A stretch of DNA of 11,687 nt, taken from assembly GCA_017512625.1 (NCBI GenBank), contig JAFWFB010000156.1, positions 1 to 11,687 on the forward strand, given 5' to 3'. Origin of the DNA: Erysipelotrichaceae bacterium. Its GTDB lineage: Bacteria; Bacillota_I; Bacilli_A; Erysipelotrichales; Erysipelotrichaceae. Position numbers and translations under genes: made by a program. Position 1 is the first letter of the stretch; every line of letters starts with the position of its first letter. Below are positions 5,800 to 11,687 of the stretch, one piece after another. The notes beneath the pieces were generated by a model. It saw nothing but the letters and a program-made list of their open reading frames with translations, made no database searches and had not been told where the DNA came from.

Positions 5800-6735
5800 C
5801 TATTCCTCCGAAAACAATGAGGTTGAAAGATAACGGTCACCGGAATCAGGCAGGATAACCACGATATTCTTTCCGATATTTTCTTCCTTTTGCGCTAACT
5901 GAATGCCTGCCCATAAGGCTGCTCCGGCGGAGATACCGACCAGCAGTCCTTCCTTTTTACCGAAAAGGGCAGCCGTGTTTATGGCGTCTTCGTTAGCGAC
6001 CTGGATGATCTCATCATATATAGAAGTATCAAGTACTTTCGGAATGAAACCGGCACCGATACCCTGGATCATGTGCGGGCCGGCCTTGCCACCGGAAAGT
6101 ACCGGTGATTTTTCCGGTTCGACCGCAACGACCCTGATCTTTGGATTCTGCTCTTTGAGATAACGGCCGGTTCCGCTGATGGTTCCGCCGGTTCCAACAC
6201 CTGCTACCAGGATATCGACCTTTCCATCAGTATCCTGCCAGATCTCCGGTCCGGTCATCTCGTAGTGGGCTTTAAGGTTAGCCGGGTTATCAAACTGGGA
6301 AGGAATGAAGGAATCAGGGATATCCTTTGCCAGTTCCTCGGCCTTGGCAATGGCTCCGGACATGCCCTTACTGCCATCGCTTAATACGATCTCGGCTCCA
6401 TAGGCCTTGATCAGTTTTCGGCGTTCGATCGAGAATGTTTCCGGCATGACAATGATCACTCTGTAGCCTTTGGCGGTTCCTACAGCTGCCAGACCGATAC
6501 CGGTATTTCCGGAAGTCGGTTCGATGATGACTGAACCCTGCTTGAGGATGCCTTTTTCTTCGGCGTCTTCGATCATTTTGCGGGTAATGCGGTCCTTGAT
6601 GGAACCGGTAGCATTGAGATACTCCATCTTTCCCAGAAGATTGGCTTTCAAAGCGAATTGCTTTTCGATATTTTGAAGCTGTAACAGCGGAGTGTTACCG
6701 ATAAGTTCGATCATGCTTTTCTTAATGTTTGTCAT
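5800..6735 (-). CDS. cysK: Cysteine synthase (O-acetylserine sulfhydrylase)
   Basis: PLP-dependent enzyme that replaces the acetyl group of O-acetylserine with sulfide to give cysteine, in the cytoplasm. At 311 residues it is standard length. Landmarks: IGNTPLLQL near the N-terminus; the PLP lysine Lys47 in NATGSIKDR (many homologues have NPGGSVKDR); the substrate-binding loop PTSGNTG at 73-79; the phosphate-binding GVGTGGT at 179-185; and the C-terminal PDSGDRYLST. The start at 6735 has AAAGGA seven bases upstream, immediately after the attenuator terminator. The stop TAG abuts cysE. It is the first structural gene of the cysteine operon and is probably controlled by the Cys-codon leader described separately. 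Confidence 0.95.
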   Translation of the reverse strand: MTNIKKSMIELIGNTPLLQLQNIEKQFALKANLLGKMEYLNATGSIKDRITRKMIEDAEEKGILKQGSVIIEPTSGNTGIGLAAVGTAKGYRVIIVMPETFSIERRKLIKAYGAEIVLSDGSKGMSGAIAKAEELAKDIPDSFIPSQFDNPANLKAHYEMTGPEIWQDTDGKVDILVAGVGTGGTISGTGRYLKEQNPKIRVVAVEPEKSPVLSGGKAGPHMIQGIGAGFIPKVLDTSIYDEIIQVANEDAINTAALFGKKEGLLVGISAGAALWAGIQLAQKEENIGKNIVVILPDSGDRYLSTSLFSEE

Positions 6736-6768
6736 GGTTTAGTCCTTTCCAAATACTATGTTAATAAT

Positions 6769-6804
6769 AAAAAAGATCCAGGATAACTTTGCACCTGGAT
6801 CTTT
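6769..6804 (-). terminator. Attenuator terminator in the cysK leader
   Basis: Minus-strand hairpin with a perfect 11-bp stem, AAAGATCCAGG / CCTGGATCTTT, an 11-nt loop and a following run of six T residues. It lies between the leader-peptide stop (6828) and the cysK ribosome binding site, so it must be bypassed to express the operon. Its 5' arm (GATCCAGGT, 6793-6801) can instead pair with ACCTGGGTC (6855-6863) inside the leader ORF: nine pairs with one G-T wobble. The two structures are mutually exclusive. Confidence 0.9.
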
Positions 6805-6827
6805 GGTAGTAATTGTTAGGGAAATGC

Positions 6828-6911
6828 TTATATCAAAAACAACTCCTGACGATCGACCCAGGTCTTTTCAATACAGCAACAACAACATGCATTATAAGTT
6901 TTGATCAGCAT
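6828..6911 (-). CDS. Cysteine leader peptide of the cysK-cysE operon
   Basis: A 27-codon ORF starting with ATG at 6911 and ending in TAA at 6828. Residues 1-8 are MLIKTYNA; codons 9-13 are five consecutive cysteine codons (TGT TGT TGT TGC TGT, 6873-6887); the rest is a mixed tail ending FLI. AGGA about 11 bases upstream, and AGG two bases upstream, are the possible ribosome binding sites. Codons 17-19 (ACC TGG GTC) form the antiterminator strand that pairs with the terminator 5' arm. By analogy with amino-acid leader peptides such as those of trp and his operons, ribosomes stalled on Cys codons when charged Cys-tRNA is scarce should leave this strand free and allow read-through. When cysteine is plentiful the ribosome passes over it and the terminator forms. 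The peptide itself probably has no other role. Confidence 0.82.
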   Translation of the reverse strand: MLIKTYNACCCCCIEKTWVDRQELFLI

Positions 6912-6938
6912 ATCCTGTCTTTTCCTATCAACAATTTC

Positions 6939-6967
6939 AATATACCCCCGGATCAAAAACGATGCAA
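6939..6967 (-). promoter_or_regulatory. Promoter of the cysteine operon
   Basis: On the minus strand, TTGCAT (6962-6967), a 17-bp spacer and TATATT (6939-6944, five of six to TATAAT). The predicted start is about 6932, giving roughly 20 nt before the leader-peptide ATG. A perfect inverted repeat overlaps the -35. Confidence 0.6.
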
Positions 6968-6979
6968 TCATCATGCATC
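6961..6979. promoter_or_regulatory. Inverted repeat over the cys operon -35, possible operator
   Basis: GATGCA and TGCATC separated by seven bases form a perfect 6-bp dyad that includes the -35 hexamer. The position would suit a repressor, but the motif is not one I can assign to a known regulator, and a 6-bp dyad can arise by chance. Confidence 0.3.
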
Positions 6980-6985
6980 AGAAAT

Positions 6986-7010
6986 AAAAAATCCGGATCG
7001 CTCCGGATTT
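6986..7010 (-). terminator. Intrinsic terminator of the alpha/beta-hydrolase gene
   Basis: Minus-strand hairpin AAATCCGGA / TCCGGATTT with a four-base loop and a six-T run, 15 bases after the hydrolase stop. It separates that gene from the cys operon promoter. Confidence 0.88.
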
Positions 7011-7024
7011 GTTATTGATAATCT

Positions 7025-7933
7025 TTATTCCTCAGGAGGGAAGAAAGTCAAAAGGGCGTTGTACTGGTAGACACGACGGAACCAGGTATGGTGATTGGCT
7101 CCAGGCAATACTAAATAAGCACAGTTAGGATCATCGCCATCGAAGACGAAGAGATCCTTGTGGTTCTTAAGTTCCTTAGCTAGGCCGTTCATGCTTTCAT
7201 AAGCGATATCTTCATCACCGGTGGTCATGAAGATCACCAGATTCTTGGCGCTGAGTCCCTTTTCTCTTAGACTGTCAGCCAGAATGGCAGCATTTCCGGC
7301 GAAGTCATCGCGTTGACCATTGAAGGTAGCTCCACCTGATTCAGGATTGTAGAAGCGGAAATATTCAGCTTTCTGACGGATGATCTCCCAGGTCGTCATA
7401 CTTCCGGCACTCCAGCCCAGTACGGCACGATGGTCGCGGGTAGCGATCAGGCTCTCCGGATCAGTCTTGAAGTTGGAATAACCATGATATTTGGCTTCGA
7501 CTGCCGGGATGATATCTTTCGTAAGTTCGTTAGGGAAATTCTTCATGCTTTCGAAAGCGATGGTACGGTCAGTCTCGAATTTGCCAGCATCAGGATACCA
7601 CTCTACTGCAGCAACGATAAACGGTCTGGATTCCTTCTGCTGGATCATGCAGTCCATCATGTATTTCTTCCAAGTCGGTTCGCCGCCGACATCCTTGAAA
7701 CCACCCTTATAGAAGCAGTTGTCACAGACATCTTCCATGCCATGGAGCAGGTAGACGATGTCGTAGGCTTTAGTCTCGTCGTAGCCAAATGGGGTGTAGA
7801 CGAAACAGTATTTTTCATATTCTTCTTCTCTAATGCCTTTGGTCTTGTAGTAGAGTTTGTCTACATTACCTTTTTGCGTTGCCGGGTCTTTATGACGCGG
7901 TGGCAGATCTTTGATACTATCGAAAAATTTCAT
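7025..7933 (-). CDS. Cytoplasmic alpha/beta-hydrolase, feruloyl-esterase-like (XynZ esterase type)
   Basis: Esterase of the alpha/beta-hydrolase fold, closest in motif pattern to the putative esterase/D-family found in xylanase-associated feruloyl esterases (COG2382-like). The nucleophile is Ser175 in GWSAGS; likely partners are an Asp near 240 (TTGDED) and His281 or His282 (GANHHTW). The oxyanion region is VYLLHGMED near residues 60-68. The 302 residues have no signal peptide, so it would act inside the cell on imported esters or oligosaccharides. The start at 7933 has a perfect AGGAGG six bases upstream. It is monocistronic, ending in its own terminator. A cre-like site lies over the promoter region, which points to carbon catabolite control. 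The true substrate is unknown. Confidence 0.85.
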   Translation of the reverse strand: MKFFDSIKDLPPRHKDPATQKGNVDKLYYKTKGIREEEYEKYCFVYTPFGYDETKAYDIVYLLHGMEDVCDNCFYKGGFKDVGGEPTWKKYMMDCMIQQKESRPFIVAAVEWYPDAGKFETDRTIAFESMKNFPNELTKDIIPAVEAKYHGYSNFKTDPESLIATRDHRAVLGWSAGSMTTWEIIRQKAEYFRFYNPESGGATFNGQRDDFAGNAAILADSLREKGLSAKNLVIFMTTGDEDIAYESMNGLAKELKNHKDLFVFDGDDPNCAYLVLPGANHHTWFRRVYQYNALLTFFPPEE

Positions 7934-7977
7934 ATTAGTCCTCCTAAATTAATGATATCAGTTAAGCGGGAAAATAG

Positions 7978-7991
7978 CATAAGCGCTTACA
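7978..7991 (-). promoter_or_regulatory. CcpA cre-like site upstream of the hydrolase
   Basis: The minus strand reads TGTAAGCGCTTATG, nearly identical to the catabolite-responsive element consensus TGWAANCGNTNWCA and almost palindromic, with the central CG present. It lies between a possible -35 (TTGTTT) and -10 (TATGCT) spaced 16 bases apart, 45 bases upstream of the ATG. Repression when preferred sugars are present is the expected effect. Confidence 0.6.
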
Positions 7992-8068
7992 AAATGAAAA
8001 CAATCAAATTTGTTTCAGAAAAACTTTACAGTTTGAAGGTGATAGCAGACTAAATCTTAAATAGTGAT

Positions 8069-8077
8069 TGGTATAAT
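8069..8077 (+). promoter_or_regulatory. Extended -10 promoter of the peroxiredoxin-like gene
   Basis: TGGTATAAT, a perfect extended -10 (TGNTATAAT), 23 bases before the start codon. No good -35 is seen at 17 bases, which is usual for extended -10 promoters. GGAG follows nine bases before the ATG. Confidence 0.7.
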
Positions 8078-8100
8078 GATGATTATAGGAGCATAGGAAG

Positions 8101-8652
8101 ATGAAAATTGAAGTTGGAATGCAATTTCCGGAATTTGTCGTCAACACTCACCTAAGAGATAATGTCAGTCTGAGTGAAGAATTCAAGAAGACAAGCAAGA
8201 CCGTTTTATGGGTCTTACGTTATGTCGGATGTACGGTCTGTCGTTACGATTGTCACCTGATCAATCAGAACTATTCTAAGTTCGAAGATAAGGATTCACA
8301 GGTACTGGTCGTCATGCAAAGCGATAGGCAGCATGTTGTAAACGATCTTAAGACCACCGATGAAAAGTTGGCTTTTGAAATAATCTGTGACCCGAAGCAG
8401 ACCATCTACAGTCAGCTGGAGATAAAGCCGGCTGATACGATGGAACAGCTGGCCGGAGGACGCATCGATGACCTTAAAGTCAAGGGTGCGGCCGCCAAGG
8501 AAGTCGGATTTGTCCATGGTGACTATGAAGGAAATGAGCAACAGTTACCGGCGATGTTTATCGTAGATACGAATGGTACTGTAGTTTATGCCCATTATGC
8601 AACCAACATCATGGACATGCCTAAGGTAGAAGAAGTTTTGGAATTATTATAG
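8101..8652 (+). CDS. Peroxiredoxin-like thioredoxin-fold protein (AhpC/TSA family)
   Basis: Thioredoxin-fold protein of the peroxiredoxin-like group, 183 residues. After a beta strand (TVLWVLRY) comes VGCTVCRYDC, with Cys44, Cys47 and Cys51; this matches the RYxGCxxCR pattern of peroxiredoxin-like family members, in which the first Cys is the expected peroxidatic or redox-active residue. A later MFIVDTNGTVVYAHY strand-turn-strand is typical of the AhpC/TSA fold. It has no signal peptide, so the likely role is cytoplasmic peroxide reduction or thiol exchange. It has its own extended -10 promoter and a good ribosome binding site. The aminopeptidase gene follows after 14 bases, so the two are probably cotranscribed. 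The natural reductant and substrate are not known. Confidence 0.85.
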   Translation: MKIEVGMQFPEFVVNTHLRDNVSLSEEFKKTSKTVLWVLRYVGCTVCRYDCHLINQNYSKFEDKDSQVLVVMQSDRQHVVNDLKTTDEKLAFEIICDPKQTIYSQLEIKPADTMEQLAGGRIDDLKVKGAAAKEVGFVHGDYEGNEQQLPAMFIVDTNGTVVYAHYATNIMDMPKVEEVLELL

Positions 8653-8666
8653 AGGGGTATCTAGAT

Positions 8667-9854
8667 ATGAATGAAAAATTAGTCAGAAAATATGCTTACC
8701 TGCTTGCTCATGTAGGCATCAACGTCCAGCCTGGTCAGAAGGTCATGGTCGAAGCCATGCCTGATGGCTATGAGTTCGTACCAATCTTCGCTGATGAATG
8801 CTATAAAGCCGGAGCATCGGAAGTTATCGTCCACTATCTCGATCTTGGTCTTTTAAAGACCAAGGCGACTTATGAGTCCGCAGAAAGCGTCATGAATATC
8901 CCGGACTGGAAAAGAGAAAGCTATGAATACTACCTAAAGCAGGGTGCAGCTGTCGTCCGTCTGGAAGGTGTCAATACCAAACTGATGGAAAGCGCTACGG
9001 AAGCTCAGGCCAACGCGATCTTTGCTTTCGTAGATAACATGCGCAATATCGCCAGAGCTTATTCCCGTAAGCAGCAGTGGCTGATAGCCATGGTTCCGAC
9101 CCAGGCCTGGGCGGAAGTAGTATTCCCTGATGAGCCTAAGGATAAGGTCCTGGAGATGCTTTGGGATACCTTGTTCAAATTATGTTACATCACTGAAGAT
9201 AACGATATCGAAGCAGTCTGGGAACAGAAACGGGCACAAAAGCAGGAAAGAGGCCGCAAGATGGATGCCCTTAACCTGCGCAAGCTGCACTATACCGCCA
9301 GCAATGGTACCGACCTGGTAGTCGGCCTTACCGAAAACAGCCGTTATTCCTATACACCTAAGGATGGTGAAAAGAGGATCGTCTTCAATGCGAATATTCC
9401 GACTGAAGAGATCTGTACCACTCCGGATAAATATGCGACTGAAGGTGTCGTCTACGCTTCCAGACCGTTGGTTCTCGGTGGCAAGAAAGTCGAAAACTTC
9501 GGCTTCCGCTTTGAAAAGGGCAGGGTCGTTGAAGTACTGGCCAAGGAGGGCAAGGAGATGCTTGAATCACTGGTAAGTACCGATGAGGGCGCCTGCTATC
9601 TTGGTGAAAGCGCACTGGTTGAATATGATTCCCCGATTTCCCAGAGCGGATTGGTATTCTATACGACCCTGATCGATGAGAATGCTTCCTGTCACCTGGC
9701 CCTTGGAAGAGGCCTGGGCGGAGTCGATCCGAAATTCAACCAATCCCAGATCCATATCGATTTTATGATTGGTACCAAGGACATGAACATCGTCGGAACC
9801 GATAAGGATGGAAACGAGATTCAGATCTTTAAGGACGGAAATTTCGCCTTCTGA
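8667..9854 (+). CDS. Aminopeptidase of family M29 (AmpS/PepS-like)
   Basis: Cytoplasmic metallo-aminopeptidase of the M29 (thermophilic aminopeptidase) family that removes N-terminal residues from peptides using two metal ions. The 395-residue length fits. Candidate metal and catalytic residues, in family order: Glu247/Glu248 (NIPTEEICTTPD), Glu314 (LGESALVEYDSPIS), His343 (CHLALGRG), and His363 with Asp365 (QIHIDFMIGT). The N-terminal domain begins MNEKLVRKYAYLLAHVGINV, typical of the family. GAGGGG lies about nine bases upstream of the start. It follows the peroxiredoxin-like gene by 14 bases and is closed by an intrinsic terminator. No signal peptide is present. Assignment to the family is firm; the residue preference cannot be read from sequence. 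Confidence 0.95.
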   Translation: MNEKLVRKYAYLLAHVGINVQPGQKVMVEAMPDGYEFVPIFADECYKAGASEVIVHYLDLGLLKTKATYESAESVMNIPDWKRESYEYYLKQGAAVVRLEGVNTKLMESATEAQANAIFAFVDNMRNIARAYSRKQQWLIAMVPTQAWAEVVFPDEPKDKVLEMLWDTLFKLCYITEDNDIEAVWEQKRAQKQERGRKMDALNLRKLHYTASNGTDLVVGLTENSRYSYTPKDGEKRIVFNANIPTEEICTTPDKYATEGVVYASRPLVLGGKKVENFGFRFEKGRVVEVLAKEGKEMLESLVSTDEGACYLGESALVEYDSPISQSGLVFYTTLIDENASCHLALGRGLGGVDPKFNQSQIHIDFMIGTKDMNIVGTDKDGNEIQIFKDGNFAF

Positions 9855-9861
9855 TCTAATT

Positions 9862-9884
9862 AAAGCCGGGTAACCGGCTTTTTT
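9862..9884 (+). terminator. Intrinsic terminator after the aminopeptidase gene
   Basis: AAAGCCGG / CCGGCTTT with a four-base loop and a six-T run, eight bases after the stop codon. Confidence 0.9.
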
Positions 9885-9930
9885 ATTAATATAATGATGA
9901 TAGTTAACACCAGGACGGCTATAAATAGCA

Positions 9931-9936
9931 TATAAT
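9931..9936 (+). promoter_or_regulatory. Candidate -10 of the DUF937 gene
   Basis: Perfect TATAAT. The only -35-like hexamer, TTAACA (9904-9909), is 21 bases away, which is too far for a standard promoter, so the -35 is uncertain. Confidence 0.5.
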
Positions 9937-9948
9937 TCAATTGATGGA

Positions 9949-9971
9949 ATTATTCCCGTACGAGGAATAAT
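9949..9971 (+). promoter_or_regulatory. Inverted repeat in the DUF937 gene leader
   Basis: Perfect 8-bp dyad ATTATTCC / GGAATAAT around CGTACGA, lying after the -10 and before the AAAGGA ribosome binding site. It could be an mRNA hairpin or a repressor operator. No T-tract follows, so it is not a terminator. Confidence 0.45.
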
Positions 9972-9988
9972 AACAGAAAGGAATATAT

Positions 9989-10672
9989 ATGAATTTATTA
10001 GATCTTCTAGCCAGCACAATGGGTTCTGAATCGACCCTTGAAACTCTGTCCAAAAAGACCGGTGTTTCCAGCAAGGATACATCCAGTCTGCTTTCTTCCG
10101 CATTGCCTTTACTGTTGAACTACATGACCAACAATGCGTCAACTACCGATGGTGCAAAGTCACTGCTCGGTGCCCTGACTCAGCATACCAGCAACAAGCC
10201 TGTTTCCCAGCAGGTCAAAGACGCTGACGAGCAGGACGGATTAAAGATCCTGGCTCATATCTTCGGTAAGGATAACGACAAAATCGTCGCTTCTTTAGCC
10301 AAAGAGACCGGCATCTCTTCCGCCAAGGTCTCTCAGACTTTAGCAAGCATGGCTCCGGCTCTGTTAAGCACTCTTTCTGCTTCAACAACTGCAGCCACTA
10401 CCACTTCTTCCAACAAGAAGGATGATTTCGATCTAAGCGACCTGCTTGGCATGTTTGGTGGAAGCTCTTCCAGCAGCAATACATCATCCTTAGGCAACCT
10501 TGGTTCCATGTTATCGCTTTTAGGCGGTGGAAACTCATCCAGCAGCAACAGCAGCACCTCTTCTTTAGGTTCACTGATGTCACTGCTTGGCGGAAATACT
10601 TCTAATGCCAAGGAAAGCAGCTTCGATGGATCTGACCTGATCCAGCTGTTATCTGCTCTTTCCAAAAAATAA
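9989..10672 (+). CDS. DUF937 family protein with Ser/Gly-rich repetitive tail
   Basis: Protein of unknown function with a DUF937 (YidB-like) N-terminal region of about 130 residues. It starts MNLLDLLASTMG and contains two similar helical units: TLETLSKKTGVSS..LLSSALPLLLNYM and KIVASLAKETGISS..LASMAPALLSTL. The C-terminal 90 residues are low complexity with imperfect tandem units of the form SSLGxLxSxLSLLGGxxSSSSN, probably flexible or self-associating. There is no signal peptide, cysteine or membrane segment. AAAGGA stands six bases before the ATG. It is monocistronic, between two terminators. The repeats use mixed synonymous codons, so they are not a recent exact duplication. The function is not known for the family. 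Confidence 0.85.
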   Translation: MNLLDLLASTMGSESTLETLSKKTGVSSKDTSSLLSSALPLLLNYMTNNASTTDGAKSLLGALTQHTSNKPVSQQVKDADEQDGLKILAHIFGKDNDKIVASLAKETGISSAKVSQTLASMAPALLSTLSASTTAATTTSSNKKDDFDLSDLLGMFGGSSSSSNTSSLGNLGSMLSLLGGGNSSSSNSSTSSLGSLMSLLGGNTSNAKESSFDGSDLIQLLSALSKK

Positions 10673-10690
10673 TTTAATAAATGCTATTCT

Positions 10691-10718
10691 AAAAGGACTG
10701 CTTGGCAGTCCTTTTTTT
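10691..10718 (+). terminator. Intrinsic terminator after the DUF937 gene
   Basis: AAAAGGACTGC / GCAGTCCTTTT with a three-base loop and a total of seven T residues, 18 bases after the stop. Confidence 0.92.
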
Positions 10719-10726
10719 ATTCCCGG

Positions 10727-10735
10727 TGTTAGAAT
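10727..10735 (+). promoter_or_regulatory. Extended -10 promoter of the tandem-GNAT gene
   Basis: TGTTAGAAT matches the extended -10 form with one mismatch in the hexamer. Initiation near 10742 would give a leader of about 20 bases containing the AGG ribosome binding site. Confidence 0.5.
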
Positions 10736-10761
10736 AGGGCTAATAAAGGCAGGTGATGCTT

Positions 10762-11687
10762 ATGAATACCAATATCGATGTTACCGGTATCGTCCTTGAA
10801 ACTTCCCGTTTGATCCTTAGACCGTGGAAGATGGAAGACCTCGCTGATTTCTATGAATATGCTAAGGACCCAAAGACCGGTCCGATGGCCGGATGGACTC
10901 CCCATCAAAACAAACAGGAATCGGCAACCATCCTTGACCGTTTTATCGAAGGAAAAAAGACTTTTGCTCTGATTTATAAAGAAAACAGCAAGGTTATCGG
11001 TTCGCTTGGCGTTGAAAAATATGACGAGGAAAAATTCCCGGAATTTAAAGACTTGCAGTGTCGGGAACTGGGCTTTGTCTTAAGCCGTGACTATTGGGGA
11101 AGGAAGCTGATGCCTGAAGCAGTTAAGAAAGTCATCGAATGGCTTTTCATGGACATCGGTCTGGACGCGATCATGTGTGGTCATTATACCTTTAACTCCC
11201 AGTCAGCAAGGGTCCAGGAAAAGTGCGGCTTTAAGTTTTACAGTGCTTCAACACACTACTCCCTGAGTGAAGATAAGGAGATCCCGACGGTTGAAAATAT
11301 CATCTATTTCAAGGACTGGGTCAGGGATAATGTCATTTTTGAAAGCAAGGAACTCGATGAAGATACCATCGATCAGCTGATTGAATTATCCAGGATCTGG
11401 GAAAAGGAAGATATCACCAACGGTTATCGGGAAAATGCCGTCGAAGATCTAAAGACCCCACTGATAACGGCTTCCATCAATGGGAAGATCATCGGCTACG
11501 CCTTCGGTCATTTCTTCGAGCAGGAAAAGAAGATCTCTTATGCTAAGACAGGAGACAAGTGCTTCGATATCGATGAGATCTATGTCCTTCCTCACTTCAG
11601 GAATCTGGGTATCGGGGAAAGGATCCTTCAAGAGATCGAAAACATGGTCAAAGATAAATGCGACTTTATTACCTTGGGAACCTCCAC
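10762..11687 (+). CDS. Tandem-GNAT N-acetyltransferase, 3' end beyond the window
   Basis: A continuous open frame of 308 codons runs off the right edge. The first GNAT domain is of RimJ/RimL type: LETSRLILRPWKMEDLADFYEY near the start, then ELGFVLSRDYWGRKLMPEA (motif A-like) and FNSQSARVQEKCGFKFY, the usual asparagine-and-CGF ending. A second, separate GNAT domain starts near residue 190 and reaches its acetyl-CoA motif, DEIYVLPHFRNLGIGERIL, with the R/QxxGxG/A signature RNLGIG. Each would transfer acetyl from acetyl-CoA to an amine; the substrate is unknown. ATG at 10762 is preferred because AGG lies eight bases upstream; an in-frame ATG at 10756 is only two bases from it. It is preceded by a terminator and its own promoter. 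Confidence 0.9.
   Translation, partial: MNTNIDVTGIVLETSRLILRPWKMEDLADFYEYAKDPKTGPMAGWTPHQNKQESATILDRFIEGKKTFALIYKENSKVIGSLGVEKYDEEKFPEFKDLQCRELGFVLSRDYWGRKLMPEAVKKVIEWLFMDIGLDAIMCGHYTFNSQSARVQEKCGFKFYSASTHYSLSEDKEIPTVENIIYFKDWVRDNVIFESKELDEDTIDQLIELSRIWEKEDITNGYRENAVEDLKTPLITASINGKIIGYAFGHFFEQEKKISYAKTGDKCFDIDEIYVLPHFRNLGIGERILQEIENMVKDKCDFITLGTS

Noticed and set aside
6835..6892. Alternative leader ORF in another frame starting with ATG at 6892
   Set aside because: Its ATG overlaps a TATAAT-like string, it has no ribosome binding site and only one Cys codon. The frame from 6911 with five Cys codons explains the region much better.
6736..6985. T-box or SAM riboswitch upstream of cysK
   Set aside because: The leader has no T-box consensus (AGGGTGG..ACCGCG type) and no SAM-box core. 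The terminator's competing strand lies inside a Cys-rich ORF, which fits peptide attenuation better.
7430..8053. 207-residue plus-strand ORF across the hydrolase gene
   Set aside because: It is antisense to a gene with clear catalytic motifs, has no good ribosome binding site, and its translation resembles no family; it is a shadow of the real frame.
9567..10142. 191-residue minus-strand ORF spanning the end of the aminopeptidase and the start of the DUF937 gene
   Set aside because: It crosses a terminator and a promoter of well-supported plus-strand genes, and shows no motif.

Overview
The window looks like chromosome from a low-to-mid GC member of the Bacillota (Firmicutes). Shine-Dalgarno sequences are strong (AGGAGG, AAAGGA), several promoters have an extended -10 (TGNTATAAT), intrinsic terminators are compact and end in T-tracts, and there is a CcpA-type cre site. 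An anaerobic, fermentative, possibly gut-dwelling Erysipelotrichia-like host would fit the gene content, but the sequence alone does not fix the taxon.

Layout, left to right. A small conserved-looking ORF (2-331) converges on a MATE transporter gene (372-1721, minus) across a bidirectional terminator. Divergent from the MATE gene is a pair of overlapping half-size chromate-transporter (CHR) genes (1821-2919); the first appears to be translated from a leaderless mRNA. A tRNA-Arg(CCT) with encoded CCA and its own promoter and terminator follows. Next to it lies a decayed C-terminal cell-wall sorting signal of a lost surface protein. From 3290 to 6967 the minus strand carries a cysteine operon: cysK, cysE, an ECF transporter S component, and perhaps also an aldo/keto reductase with two ferredoxin-type [4Fe-4S] motifs. 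A minus-strand alpha/beta-hydrolase with a cre site over its promoter comes next. The right third is plus-strand: a peroxiredoxin-like gene followed by an M29 aminopeptidase, a DUF937 protein with a Ser/Gly-rich repetitive tail, and a tandem-GNAT acetyltransferase that runs off the edge.

The most notable find is upstream of cysK. A 27-residue leader peptide (6828-6911, minus) carries five consecutive cysteine codons. A 9-nt segment inside it, just after the Cys run, can pair with the 5' arm of an intrinsic terminator placed between the leader ORF and cysK. This has the architecture of ribosome-mediated transcription attenuation sensing charged Cys-tRNA, controlling cysteine synthesis (CysE makes O-acetylserine, CysK adds sulfide) together with an ECF substrate-binding membrane protein of unknown substrate. 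By position and co-regulation, that S component is a candidate importer of a sulfur compound, of cysteine itself, or of a cofactor such as vitamin B6.
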